Notes: a model not told the origin generated them from the letters alone. DNA of 64,000 nucleotides from an uncultured Chlorobiaceae bacterium (GCA_903843305.1 CAIMPI010000050.1:1-64000), one strand, 5' to 3'; shown: positions 18,552 through 27,947, numbered from the stretch's first letter. A program made the numbers and translations.

Positions 18552-20252
18552 ATGTATCACGATATATCAATGGTGTTCTGCGGAGCGGCAGGACAAGGAA
18601 TTCAAACCATCACGGATGCTCTCCTTAACGTATTGAAAAAGTATGGCTGCAACATTTTCTCTTGTACAGAGTACATGTCTCGTATTCGTGGAGGAAGCAA
18701 TACAGCAGAAATCCGGATCACGGAAAACAAAAGAGATACTTATGTACGACGCATCGATATGCTTTTTGCCCTCTCCCATAACGTTGTTGAACATTTGAAA
18801 GACAGGATAAGCAGCTCGACGCTGATATTTGCGGAAAAAGAAAGGTTTGGTGATCCATGGGGCGATAACTGTATTGATACTCCCCTTACTAAGTCTGCGC
18901 TGGAGGCTGGCAGCGCCGCTTTTTCAAATATCGTTGCCGCAGGGGTTGTCCTTGGTCTGTTTGGCATTCCTCTCGAACTGTTTACGGCTTATCTTCGAGT
19001 AAAGTTTGCCGCAAAAGGTGAAGAGATTGTCGCAAAAAACTGCATTGCAGCAAAACTCGGGTACAGTTTCGGCCGAGATACTGCGACAACTGCAAATATA
19101 TCTCTTCAGATATCTATTCCGGCAGACAGACCAGAACGACTGCTCATGGATGGGACCACAGCGCTTGGTATCGGAGCTGTCGCCGCCGGGTGTAATTTCA
19201 TCAGCTCCTACCCGATGTCGCCTGGAACAGGCCTCCTCACCTTTTTGGCCACGAGAACAAAAGAATTTGGCATTGTGGTTGATCAGGCTGAAGATGAAAT
19301 TGCAGCAATCAATGCTGGTCTCGGAGCATCCTATGCCGGGGCAAGGGCAATAGTTACAACCTCAGGAGGCGGTTTTGACCTTATGCAGGAAGGAGTAAGT
19401 CTTGCAGGTATGATTGAAACGCCAATTGTTATCCATATAGGCCAGCGACCTGGACCTGCCACTGGAATGCCGACACGTACCGAGCAGGGCGACCTCAATC
19501 TGGCACTGCATGCAGGCCATGGCGACTTTGCGAGAGCAATCTTTTCCCCGGGCACACTTGCAGAAATTATTGATACTACGCAGCAAGCATTCAATCTTGC
19601 ACAACAGTATCAGATTCCTGTTTTTATCCTTGCTGATCAGTATTTGCTTGATACGGTATCTACCATTGAAACCGCATCAGTAAAACGTCTGACGGTGAAA
19701 AATTTTCTTATAAAAACAACTGAAAACTACCAGCGGTATGCTTTCACGGATGATGGCTTAAGCCCAAGAGGAGTTCCCGGGTATGGTGATGGGCTTGTAC
19801 GTGTAGATTCCGATGAGCATGATGAAAATGGTCTCATTACAGAAAGCTTCGAAATTCGGCGTCTTATGGTTGAAAAACGTCTAAAACGAATGCACTCCCT
19901 CCGGGAAACAGCACGCGCGCCAACCCTTATCGGCACTGTTGATCAGGCAGAGATGCTCGTCATTTCCTGGGGTTCGAATCGAGGGGTTCTTGAAGAAGCG
20001 CTTGATATAATCGGAAACAGAGCATTCGCCGGCATCCATTTTTCTCAGGTGTTTCCCCTAAGCCCTGTCATCAAATCTTTATTTGAAAACAAAAAACTTT
20101 TGGTCTTGGAAAACAACGCAACCGGCCAGTTTGCCGATCTCCTTGCGCTTGAAACTGGCAGAAGCATATCGCGCAAAATCCTGAAAGCAACCGGGGAGCC
20201 CTTTACTGTGGAGGAGGTTGTTGATGCGTTAAATCAGTCATATCATGGATAA
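18552..20252 (+). CDS. korA: 2-oxoglutarate:ferredoxin oxidoreductase, fused gamma-alpha subunit
   Basis: With KorB this enzyme carboxylates succinyl-CoA to 2-oxoglutarate using reduced ferredoxin, a key reductive TCA step. The 566-aa product has the gamma domain first (MVFCGAAGQGIQTI, residues about 6-185) and then the alpha domain, from about residue 196, with GAVAAGCNFISSYPMSPGTG and VTTSGGGFDLMQEG. The start at 18552 gives a normal N-terminus and has AAGGA upstream; the longer frame from 18453 overlaps fumC and is unlikely. Its stop overlaps the korB start by 8 bp. A related 2-oxoacid oxidoreductase cannot be excluded, but this architecture and the fumC neighbour fit Kor. Confidence 0.9.
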   Translation: MYHDISMVFCGAAGQGIQTITDALLNVLKKYGCNIFSCTEYMSRIRGGSNTAEIRITENKRDTYVRRIDMLFALSHNVVEHLKDRISSSTLIFAEKERFGDPWGDNCIDTPLTKSALEAGSAAFSNIVAAGVVLGLFGIPLELFTAYLRVKFAAKGEEIVAKNCIAAKLGYSFGRDTATTANISLQISIPADRPERLLMDGTTALGIGAVAAGCNFISSYPMSPGTGLLTFLATRTKEFGIVVDQAEDEIAAINAGLGASYAGARAIVTTSGGGFDLMQEGVSLAGMIETPIVIHIGQRPGPATGMPTRTEQGDLNLALHAGHGDFARAIFSPGTLAEIIDTTQQAFNLAQQYQIPVFILADQYLLDTVSTIETASVKRLTVKNFLIKTTENYQRYAFTDDGLSPRGVPGYGDGLVRVDSDEHDENGLITESFEIRRLMVEKRLKRMHSLRETARAPTLIGTVDQAEMLVISWGSNRGVLEEALDIIGNRAFAGIHFSQVFPLSPVIKSLFENKKLLVLENNATGQFADLLALETGRSISRKILKATGEPFTVEEVVDALNQSYHG

Positions 20253-21108
20253 AACAGTGACCCCTTTTGATATGCCCGCGGGCATGGACATCGCCTGGTG
20301 TCCCGGGTGCGGAAACCACATGCTTCTTAAAGCGGTGAAGTCTGCATTGCATGAGCTGGGAATTGATCGTAAAAACCTCGTGATGGTTTCTGGAATCGGG
20401 CAGGCGGCAAAAGCAGCACAATATATAAAAGCCAACATGTTCAACGGGTTGCATGGTCGTGCGCTACCAGTAGCACTCGGTATCAAACTTGCAAATAAAA
20501 ATCTGGATGTTATCGTCGAATCGGGTGACGGGGATATGTATGGTGAAGGGGGAAATCACTTTCTCCACGCAATTCGCAGAAACATTAATATCACCGTGAT
20601 TGTTCACGACAACATGGTGTACGCTCTCACCAAAGGTCAGGCCTCTCCAACATCTCCGTGCGGGATAAAAACACCGGTACAGGTAAACGGTGTTAAGCTT
20701 GAGCCCTTTAATCCTCTGGCTGTGGCATTAGCCCTCAATGCTCCTTTCGTAGCAAGAGCCTATGCCGGTGATGTGGAGCGAACAAAAGAAATTATCAAGC
20801 AGGCAATCGCATTCAAAGGATTTTCATTGGTCGATGTCTTTCAGCCCTGTGTCGTATTCAATAAGGTGAATACTTACCAATGGTTCAGGGAGCATACTGT
20901 TTCCCTGCCTGAAAATCACGACGTCACAGACCGTACAGGGGCATTCGGGCTTGCAATCCAGCCAGGCAAACTCTTGCTTGGCGTTTTTTACCGCGATGAA
21001 AAGCGTGAGCTCTATGAGGAGCAGATGGGTATTGGAACAATTCCACTCTATGAGCGCAATCAACTTGATGATGAGGCCTTCCACAAATTGGTGAACAACT
21101 ATCTGTAA
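20245..21108 (+). CDS. korB: 2-oxoglutarate:ferredoxin oxidoreductase, beta subunit
   Basis: KorB binds thiamine diphosphate and an iron-sulfur cluster. The 287-aa product has WCPGCGNHMLLKAV near the N-terminus (cluster cysteines), the TPP motif GDGDMYGEGGNHFLHAIRRN and the NMVYALTKGQASPTS segment. Length is normal for two-subunit KorAB systems. It overlaps korA by 8 bp, so the subunits are probably translationally coupled. Confidence 0.93.
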   Translation: MDKTVTPFDMPAGMDIAWCPGCGNHMLLKAVKSALHELGIDRKNLVMVSGIGQAAKAAQYIKANMFNGLHGRALPVALGIKLANKNLDVIVESGDGDMYGEGGNHFLHAIRRNINITVIVHDNMVYALTKGQASPTSPCGIKTPVQVNGVKLEPFNPLAVALALNAPFVARAYAGDVERTKEIIKQAIAFKGFSLVDVFQPCVVFNKVNTYQWFREHTVSLPENHDVTDRTGAFGLAIQPGKLLLGVFYRDEKRELYEEQMGIGTIPLYERNQLDDEAFHKLVNNYL

Positions 21109-21247
21109 CGGATATAAAATTTCGACAACCTCCACTTCATCATCTGTAAATAACCAATGGCGCTTTAGTGAAGAAATCGAATTCGAAACTGGTTACCAAC
21201 ATTGCCGTGAACCGACAGAAACCATTGCGCCTGTCTTGGTGAAATAA

Positions 21248-22234
21248 TCATTGTAAATCGCTCTCTCTGTGCGATTGTGCAACCAATACAGCTAAAGCAC
21301 AGGAAAGAAGTCGTGTGCGGAGAGTGTCGGCGCGGCTGGTAAGAATAATTGGCACACTTCCGCCAATAACGATACCTCCCGCATCCGCATGGTTGAAAAA
21401 GGTCAACTGTTTTGCAAGAATGTTCCCTGCCTCAATATCCGGAGCCAGTAGAATATCCGGGTCCCCCGCTACGGCTGATATGATTCCTTTTTCAATTGCA
21501 GCCTCTTTACTGATCGCATTGTCCAAAGCAAGAGGCCCGTCGATAATACAACCGGTAATTTGACCGCGTTCAGCCATTTTGCATAAAGCTGCTGCATCGA
21601 GCGTCGCCTGCATTTTTTGATGGATAATTTCAACAGCAGCAAGCACAGCTATCTTGGGTAAACGATTTTCGTTGCTCAAAACGTGCCAGACATCAATTGC
21701 GTTACGGCAGATATCTGCCTTGATTCCAAGATCAGGCGCAATATTAACAACGGCATCAGTAATGATGAGCCATTTATGATAACCCGCCGTATCCATCACA
21801 TAGCAATGCGACAAACGTCGCCCGAAGTGCAATCCAGAGTTTTGCGCCACAAGGGGATGAAGAACTTCATCAGTATGCAGCGCGCCCTTCATAATCGCTT
21901 GAACAGAGCTTGCTGCCGCCAATTCTGCAGCCTTCTCGGCTGCGGCGTGACTATAGTTCACATCAATAATCTTCCAAGGCGTAATATCGATCCCGGCAGT
22001 TGCTGCAGCATCCATAATACGGGCAACAGGTCCGATCAGAACTGGTATAATCAGATTTTCCATTGCAGCGATGGCAACGGATTTGAGCACAAACTCATCT
22101 ACAGGCTGAACAACGGCGGTAACAAGAGGAGGTAAAGATGTGCACCTATTCATCACCGCATGATATCGATCATGGGTATGAACCTGTATTTCAGGAGGTT
22201 CATCGTTAGCAAAAGCGTGGGTACTGTCCGTCAT
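21248..22234 (-). CDS. Phosphate acetyl/butyryltransferase family protein
   Basis: This family exchanges CoA for phosphate on short acyl-CoAs. The product from ATG 22234 is 328 aa. It has the family segments IPVLIGPVARIMDAA, VQAIMKGALHTDEVLHP, GRRLSHCYVMDT, DGPLALDNAIS and DILLAPDIEAGNILAKQL, the last being diagnostic of Ptb/Pta. I chose ATG 22234 over an in-frame TTG at 22255. No acyl kinase gene is adjacent, so acetyl or butyryl specificity and the physiological role are open. It is convergent with korB. Confidence 0.85.
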   Translation of the reverse strand: MTDSTHAFANDEPPEIQVHTHDRYHAVMNRCTSLPPLVTAVVQPVDEFVLKSVAIAAMENLIIPVLIGPVARIMDAAATAGIDITPWKIIDVNYSHAAAEKAAELAAASSVQAIMKGALHTDEVLHPLVAQNSGLHFGRRLSHCYVMDTAGYHKWLIITDAVVNIAPDLGIKADICRNAIDVWHVLSNENRLPKIAVLAAVEIIHQKMQATLDAAALCKMAERGQITGCIIDGPLALDNAISKEAAIEKGIISAVAGDPDILLAPDIEAGNILAKQLTFFNHADAGGIVIGGSVPIILTSRADTLRTRLLSCALAVLVAQSHRESDLQ

Positions 22235-22255
22235 AGGTTCACTATCAAATAGCAA

Positions 22256-22620
22256 TCAAACGATAACATCTATTGTTTTCAAGCCCCGGAGGGGCGGCAT
22301 ATTGGTAGCAAAGAACAAAGGGCCTCGATCCCGCTTATTTTTGTAGTAACGAAGGCTTGAGTGGCATGTCAAAAGAAGTTTCTCAGGAACCGCACCGCGC
22401 CCATACCGCTCGTTTATGCCATCCATAACCTGCATCAGCAAAGAGCGAAAGAGTCCTCCGGCGAAAGTTCACTTACAATAACCCCTGCTTTCTTGTAAGC
22501 ATAGCCGCCCCGAAAAAGCACATCCCGCACCGAAAGCCGCTTCACCGTAAATTCACCATCAATAAAGCATACCGCAATATCCCCATCCTTCGGCTCGCAC
22601 GCCGTAGAATAAAAAACCAC
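22256..22620 (-). pseudogene. Decayed umuDC remnant (internal deletion and frameshift)
   Basis: The frame from 22620 reads CEPKDGDIAVCFIDGEFTVK, the last part of UmuD (LexA/S24 fold), and then switches within a few codons to FRGGYAYKKAGVIVSELSP, which resembles the C-terminal part of UmuC (error-prone polymerase V). It ends at 22435. The next frame continues LMQVMDGINERYGRGAV, the usual UmuC tail. So the end of umuD is joined to the end of umuC by a deletion of nearly all of umuC, followed by a frameshift. It cannot encode a working polymerase. The last 100 bp include a REP-like repeat. Confidence 0.7.
22277..22309 (-). repeat. REP-like dispersed repeat, copy A
   Basis: Read on the minus strand it begins GCTACCAATAT, contains a GCCCC-TCC-GGGGC hairpin and ends GGCTTGAAA. 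It closely matches copies at 28517-28549 and 50131-50161. It lies between the umuDC remnant and the phosphotransacylase gene. Confidence 0.7.
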
Positions 22621-22658
22621 GGTAGCTCAAGGGCTTTTGCTATGTACAGAATTTCAAG

Positions 22659-22829
22659 TCAACGTCCACCATGATCTCTGCCATGGTCATCGTTCTGACT
22701 ATTTTCTTGATGGCGATGATCCTTATCATGCCTATCTCGATCCCGATGGCCAACTTCATCCCAATTAGCGCAACCGGAAACAAACAAAATCATAACAAAT
22801 ACAATAATCTTTTTCATATCCATATCCAT
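22659..22829 (-). CDS. Small His/Asp-rich lipoprotein
   Basis: From ATG 22829 the product is 56 aa: a short basic start (MDMDMKKI), a hydrophobic segment IIVFVMILFVSGC with a lipobox-like SGC, then a mature part rich in H, D and R (HRDRDRHDKDHRHQ, then DDHGRDHGGR). This predicts a lipid-anchored protein that could bind divalent metals; the metal role is inference from composition. ATG 22817 is an equally good start. No family is recognised. Confidence 0.6.
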   Translation of the reverse strand: MDMDMKKIIVFVMILFVSGCANWDEVGHRDRDRHDKDHRHQENSQNDDHGRDHGGR

Positions 22830-22948
22830 TGATCGTTGGGGCAACACTTGCACTACTGTAAGTTTAGCAAAAATGGAAGTTATGGACAAAAGAATTGGGT
22901 GAAAAAATATTGGAGGTAGTTAACTTGACACAAATAAGGGTGGTAATA

Positions 22949-23455
22949 TCAACCAAATTGGATCTGTGCATGACGAAGCATGTCAAAGGTATTGAGCCAT
23001 TGCACGCCGAAGGCTTCGCAGATAATCGGTATAGGAATCTTTTTCTTTGTAGCTGGGTTTGGGCTCTCAAGCGTTACAATAACGCATCGGTGAACGAGAG
23101 CATAGGCAACAAGCCAAGGGTCGGCATGATCGAAACGTGCAAAATCCTCTTTAACGGCTGAAGAATACCGATTCTCTCCTTGAGACCATCGGATAATCTC
23201 GGTATACTTCTGCAAAACATCAGATGAGTCGGTTTCAAAAAAATAATTCAGGAAAGATTTATTGATCCAAACAACCAGTTCATCAGTGCCACGATTGATT
23301 TCATCAAGCACACGATCAATACTTCGTAGTTCACCGTTTCCTGCATGCTGGCTTAAGGAAGTCCAGAAACATGGGGCAATATCGAAAGCATAGTAATGTC
23401 TGGCAGCCGTCATCAGAACGTTTGAATCGAGAAGAAAGACCTGACTTGAACTCAT
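22949..23455 (-). CDS. DUF4411-type PIN-domain protein
   Basis: PIN domains are small metal-dependent ribonucleases, often toxins. From ATG 23455 the product has 168 aa, starting MSSSQVFLLDSNVLMTAA, with the first acidic residue in LLDSN and further ones in DFARFDHADPWLVAYAL. Spacing and the ending VIVTLESP fit the DUF4411 family. The start ATG overlaps the stop of the ImmA/IrrE gene (ATGA); a longer frame from 23524 would overlap more and is less likely. The pairing with an ImmA/IrrE protein suggests a two-gene toxin-antitoxin-like module. Confidence 0.8.
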   Translation of the reverse strand: MSSSQVFLLDSNVLMTAARHYYAFDIAPCFWTSLSQHAGNGELRSIDRVLDEINRGTDELVVWINKSFLNYFFETDSSDVLQKYTEIIRWSQGENRYSSAVKEDFARFDHADPWLVAYALVHRCVIVTLESPNPATKKKIPIPIICEAFGVQWLNTFDMLRHAQIQFG

Positions 23456-24606
23456 ACGCTTCTCCCGAATATCTTTTTTGCATATTCCTGAAAAGTATTC
23501 TTTTTCAGGTTTGTCAATCGCCAAGCCTCGCTGTACAAGGTCGTTCCAGCCTGGACCGAGCGGGTCAGCAAATCACCAAAACGGTGACCGATACGAATAT
23601 TCTGGCTGGCATAGAAATTGCCTCCACCCTCATCATCAGCAGCTTTATGAGATAATCTGAGTTCATTTGCCTGCCAATCATGATAAAATCTGAAAAATTC
23701 ATCACGGTTGATCAGCTCCAGATCCAAAAGACGACGTGCAGCAACAATTTCACTAACCTTGAATCTTTTCGCTAGCAACTGATAAGGATTATCCTTTCGG
23801 GACAGTTGAGGCCATATTCCTCTCAGAATGTTCGATGGAACAAGAAACTCAGCGGCAATATGATTACAGGCAAGTTCGATCTCATTATTTGCCGGTTGCA
23901 AATCCTGTAAATCAAAAGCCGCACTTGCTCCAAGCCAAATATGTGCAAGTTCATGGGCAAGAGTAAACATCCGAGCTGCCTTTCCATCCGCTCCATTGAG
24001 AAATACAAGAGGCGCATAATCATCTACAAGCACAAACCCTCTAAATTCTGCAGGGTCAAGCTTACGGGATGTATTATTCTCAACAATCCCATTGGACATG
24101 ACTAATATCCCTGCATTTTCAACCTGCTGTATCATTGTTTTTAAAGCCTCTGTCCAAGACGCTTGTCTTTGTGCCCAGTCTTCTTCGATCCCAATGGCGC
24201 ATCTGATTTGCTGCGCTATTATTACGGGATCTCCATCGGGTGTTTCAGAACCCACAAAAAGCAGCCTGCCATGCCCCTCGGAAATGAGATATTCTCTCAT
24301 CCAGGCCTGTCTGCGCTGCATCAACTGAATTGTATCAATAAGTTCTGGGCTGAACTGGCGCTCAGGCTCATCGGTTCGTGTACGATAATTTGCAATTGGG
24401 AAGTACTCATCCGGCGGGGCATCGAGCAAAAGATAACCAAACGGAACAGCAGCAGCTTTTGCAAATTCCTGCAGTTGAAGAAAAGTTGGCTGAACAGTTC
24501 CACTAAGCCACTCGCCTATCTTTGTGAATTTTTGTTTCAACTTGTCCTGTCTACAAGACCGTTGCAACGCCCACTCGATTACTTCTGGTGTAATAGCTAT
24601 TCGCAT
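23452..24606 (-). CDS. ImmA/IrrE-family metallopeptidase with N-terminal HTH-like region
   Basis: ImmA/IrrE proteins cleave repressors or antitoxins. From ATG 24606 the product has 384 aa. The zinc site is HELAH in MFTLAHELAHIWLG with the distal glutamate in EIELACNHIAAEFLVP. The N-terminal 60 residues (ITPEVIEWAL to FAKAAAVPFGYL) look like a divergent XRE-type helix-turn-helix, common in this family. AGGA precedes the chosen start. The gene overlaps the downstream PIN gene by 4 bp, so the pair is translationally coupled. Which of the two is regulator and which effector is not shown by sequence. Confidence 0.85.
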   Translation of the reverse strand: MRIAITPEVIEWALQRSCRQDKLKQKFTKIGEWLSGTVQPTFLQLQEFAKAAAVPFGYLLLDAPPDEYFPIANYRTRTDEPERQFSPELIDTIQLMQRRQAWMREYLISEGHGRLLFVGSETPDGDPVIIAQQIRCAIGIEEDWAQRQASWTEALKTMIQQVENAGILVMSNGIVENNTSRKLDPAEFRGFVLVDDYAPLVFLNGADGKAARMFTLAHELAHIWLGASAAFDLQDLQPANNEIELACNHIAAEFLVPSNILRGIWPQLSRKDNPYQLLAKRFKVSEIVAARRLLDLELINRDEFFRFYHDWQANELRLSHKAADDEGGGNFYASQNIRIGHRFGDLLTRSVQAGTTLYSEAWRLTNLKKNTFQEYAKKIFGRSV

Positions 24607-24946
24607 CACCACATCCTGACTGAAATTTCGACGAAAAAACAGGAAAAAAGTTTAAACTACCGAAAAATTCCTGAATAGATTTCAACTTTGAATTTACAAA
24701 AATAGTAACTACTACCATATTCCTCCACCTCGAAAATGTTCTTAACACTCACCCACCATAGGCCTCAGAATATTCTTTGAAGTTATTATGGCTCCGCACC
24801 CTCCATAGTACCGGAAGCGGCTCCGCCTGAAGCATGGCAGCCAGCATCTTCGCTTCGCTTTCTGCCGACTGCCGCTACTCGCTACAGTATGGGCGGCTCA
24901 GTGCAATCGAATGCCAGCAGGCAAGCATGTATTGAGCCAAAGGCTC
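24607..24946. other. Intergenic region, no gene recognised
   Basis: This 340 bp lies upstream of the ImmA/IrrE gene and downstream of the molybdenum-carrier-like gene. The part next to immA is AT-rich and probably holds its promoter. The middle (about 24780-24900) is GC-richer with repeated GCTTCG/CGGCTCCG-type motifs but no reading frame I can support. Confidence 0.4.
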
Positions 24947-25426
24947 CTAAATGGGTTGGGACAAGACTTTTTCAAGTAAGGTTCGGGAGAGTAAATATAA
25001 CCCTGGAGATTCGCTTTCTCGCGGACCAGCAATGTTTAGTACATTACTATCGCTCAGTCCGACGAGCCAATCGCGGACCAAATTTGCCGCGTCAGGTTGG
25101 TCTACTTGCACGATCAGAAATGGTCGCCCCAATTCCTCAGCCGTCTCGCGAGTCAAATCAGTTCCCGGCGAAGTATCAGTATCGGAGTTCGTGACAAGCA
25201 CAAGAGTCGCGTCGCTATCACGCACATTTAAACGAGTGCGTTCTGCGGGAATACTGGTTTCGGTTTCTATCATATCAGGATACTTACCTAATACGCCTGG
25301 CGGGTTTGGGAAGTCTTCCGCCCAACCACCTTTGGGTACCCAACCACCATAGCGGAGTCCAAGCATAATTGCAACATCCAATGCTGCGCGGTCAGCACCG
25401 GTTTGCGCACCCGAGATAATTTTCAT
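24947..25426 (-). CDS. Putative molybdenum carrier-like protein (PF12694 type)
   Basis: From ATG 25426 the product has 159 aa and starts MKIISGAQTGADRAALD, the signature of the pMoCo/YpsA-related Rossmann-like family thought to bind nucleotides or molybdenum cofactor. GYGGWVPKGGWAEDFP-like text follows (YGGWVPKGGWAEDF), then DSDATLVLV and GRPFLIVQVD strands. The longer frame from 25495 adds residues without homology. No molybdenum gene is nearby, so the function in this genome is unknown. Confidence 0.8.
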   Translation of the reverse strand: MKIISGAQTGADRAALDVAIMLGLRYGGWVPKGGWAEDFPNPPGVLGKYPDMIETETSIPAERTRLNVRDSDATLVLVTNSDTDTSPGTDLTRETAEELGRPFLIVQVDQPDAANLVRDWLVGLSDSNVLNIAGPRESESPGLYLLSRTLLEKVLSQPI

Positions 25427-25554
25427 AATCCTGTAAATATTCCGAGTACGGGCCGCTGGCGCCCCCAATGAATACAGTTTTTCTACAAACATCAAAGCAT
25501 TTTCCAGTTTACCGAAACGGTTTGAGGCAAAGCCCCTGGCATTCTGGTTACTCT

Positions 25555-26964
25555 TTATCCAGGCGCATGCCTTTCATGGGCTTGGGCCTTGGCGACCACC
25601 TTTTGATGCGGTTCGACCATTTGTTTTTTTATCATCTTGTCGAACTTTTTCCGGATTGGGGGCAGGTTAACAAACGGGGCAACGAAAGTATTCAACAGGG
25701 CGGTGTTGAGTTCTGACGGGGGAAAAGTCTTGTAAACGTCCATGCGGCGGAAAGCGCGGTGATCGGCGGCGAAGACGATACGCAGGCGACCGTAAATATC
25801 ATCGCGGAAGAGGTTAAGGCCTCCCACTCCGAGGAAGGTCTGAGGGCGGAGGTAGCCAGCTTGGGCGTAGGCCAGCGCGCGGGCCAGCAACTGGTCGAGC
25901 AGGCGGTCGAGGTCGGCGGAATTGCCGCTTTCATCGCTGACAACGCCAACAATATTGGCCCTTTGAAACCCAAAGAAACCGCTGAAAATCTCCATCAGGT
26001 TGGGGACTTGGCTGAATGGGCCAGAGATGACAAAGGCCACCTGCTTGCCGACCAGGACCGGGGTGTGAGTATTGAAAAAGATGCGGTCAAAAAACATCTT
26101 CCAGCGTGAGGACAGGTAGCGGTCCACCATTCGCCCGGCATAGATGAGAACATCCGCAGTCATAACGGTCGCTTTGTAAAATTCGATGTACCCATCTTTG
26201 CCCGTGTAGGCGCAGCGGTAGTTTCCGCCACATTCCAGGCAGCCCAGGCAACTGGCTTTGATATCAATGTCATGAATATTGACCACGGTCACTTCGCCTG
26301 CTAAAGCGCTACTGCAGCGCGCCACCATTTTCGCCAAATTGCTGTCGGGCTGCTGCTCATCATGCAGGATGACCACCTTCTTCCCTGCGGTGGCAACTGG
26401 GTTGGGCTGAAGCTCAGGCTGGTAAGAAAACTCGCGATAGGTCAAGGGCAAATATTGGCGCTGGGTGGGCGCCTGATTCTGGATGGCCTCGAGAAACTGT
26501 TGGCCGAACCGGGCAAGCTGCTGGCGGCCTTCTTCCTTGAGCAGGTCATACATATCAGGCGAGAAGGAGTCGACAAAGCGCATTTCCAGGTCGTCGCAGA
26601 TGGAATGGATGTAATTGTGAGCCGTGTGGTCAAAGAAGTGGATGGAGGTAGAGAGCGAGGCGGCGTATTTGCCAGCGAAGGCGGCCTGCGCGCCACGTTC
26701 GAAGATCAGTTCAATGAAACGTTTGTAGTGCGCGTGAACGATGAGGATATACAGGGGAAAGCCCCACAGGACTGCGTCTGAGGCGCGCACCTGGTCAATG
26801 ACGTGGTTGAAAGCGGCCTGGTCGGTTTCGAGCCGCTTGATTCTTTGAGCGATATGGATAATGTTAAACTCATGCTGGGGATAGATCTTGGCCAGATAGG
26901 CCACCGACTGTATGGTGACGCTCAATTCTCCCTTTGGACTACCATTGAGAACGGTGATTTTCAT
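25555..26964 (-). CDS. Tandem flavodoxin-like FMN reductase/iron-sulfur flavoprotein
   Basis: This 469-aa protein carries two flavodoxin-fold NADPH-dependent reductase domains. The first starts MKITVLNGSPKG, the usual FMN phosphate loop, with DAVLWGFPLYI (to about 190). The second runs from about residue 195 (KKVVILHDEQQPDSN) and includes KASCLGCLECGGNYRC, a C-x2-C-x2-C-x5-C cluster motif like that of iron-sulfur flavoproteins, then DVLIYAGRMVDRYLSSRWK. AAGGAG lies just upstream of the start. Its base composition is visibly GC-richer than its neighbours, suggesting acquisition by transfer. The substrate is unknown. Confidence 0.82.
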   Translation of the reverse strand: MKITVLNGSPKGELSVTIQSVAYLAKIYPQHEFNIIHIAQRIKRLETDQAAFNHVIDQVRASDAVLWGFPLYILIVHAHYKRFIELIFERGAQAAFAGKYAASLSTSIHFFDHTAHNYIHSICDDLEMRFVDSFSPDMYDLLKEEGRQQLARFGQQFLEAIQNQAPTQRQYLPLTYREFSYQPELQPNPVATAGKKVVILHDEQQPDSNLAKMVARCSSALAGEVTVVNIHDIDIKASCLGCLECGGNYRCAYTGKDGYIEFYKATVMTADVLIYAGRMVDRYLSSRWKMFFDRIFFNTHTPVLVGKQVAFVISGPFSQVPNLMEIFSGFFGFQRANIVGVVSDESGNSADLDRLLDQLLARALAYAQAGYLRPQTFLGVGGLNLFRDDIYGRLRIVFAADHRAFRRMDVYKTFPPSELNTALLNTFVAPFVNLPPIRKKFDKMIKKQMVEPHQKVVAKAQAHERHAPG

Positions 26965-27771
26965 TGTGATTTCTCCTTATTAATCCTATCTGCTACTTGC
27001 AAAGTGGGAATTCGACAGGTTGCTGGTGATGACAATAGTATAACCCTGAACCGGTCTGTGGCTCTCGTTGCCTTTCTCTGTCATGTCTCATATCTCCTTT
27101 TCATTGAAGATATGACTTCTCACACTGTCCACGAAAATATAGCAAGTTCACTGTACGTATGAGCCTGCATACAGGCTTCTTTGTTTGATTGAAATTGCAA
27201 TTCCACGATAAAACGACGCTTTCGAAATAGGCAACAAACCTGCGATTCCTTTCGTGTTTTTTAATCTTTTCCATGTACGGTATCTCCCATTATTGTCTCA
27301 TAATATATATTGCTTTCGCATATAGTATAGTAAAAAACCGAAAGAGCAAAATAGCCTAAGAACCGATAGCCCTCCTTGAAAATGATATATCTTTCGCTTT
27401 ATTATTCTTAATTTTTCTTTATTTGTTTTTTCCCCAAAAATGTCTCTCGCACTTGTCTATATTTGTCTACATCTTTCTATTCTTTTCATTTTTTATTTTA
27501 TTTTTTTATTTTTTTATTTACAAGGCAAGTGCAATTATTATTTGGAATAAAAATTCCAAAAACTATAATTACCTCTATAAAAATATTTTACAGGAAAAAC
27601 TCTTGTAATAATGCCACGCAAACTATTAGCGCTATTGGCATTTATAGCAAACTTTAATAAAAATATTTTTCGACCTTGAGGAACATCTCTGATCGGTGGA
27701 GTCTGTCAACATTTAATCAATAATTATACGTTTCATCCTCTTTGAACATCTCCGAGCGGTGGGATAAAAAA

Positions 27772-27798
27772 AAGCCCATGCGGAAAACACATGAGCTT
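27772..27798 (-). terminator. Rho-independent terminator-like hairpin
   Basis: On the minus strand AAGCTCATG and CATGGGCTT form a 9-bp stem (one G-T pair) with a 9-nt loop, followed by a run of T residues. No gene directly upstream explains it, unless a small RNA or peptide lies in 27800-27940. Confidence 0.6.
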
Positions 27799-27947
27799 AC
27801 ATGACAGAATTTTGTGCGTTGTTCTTTATCAGGCAATAATCGTTTTAACTCCCTGAAAAGTGCCCCCTATACCATCAGATACAATAAAACAGTATGGATT
27901 TAAAAGTATATCTCTGTGGACTGCGTGAGATACGGAATAAACAAAAA

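Noticed and set aside
27423-27657. Two overlapping frames rich in F, Y and K in the T-rich tract
   Set aside because: They follow from the AT-rich base composition and have no start signals.
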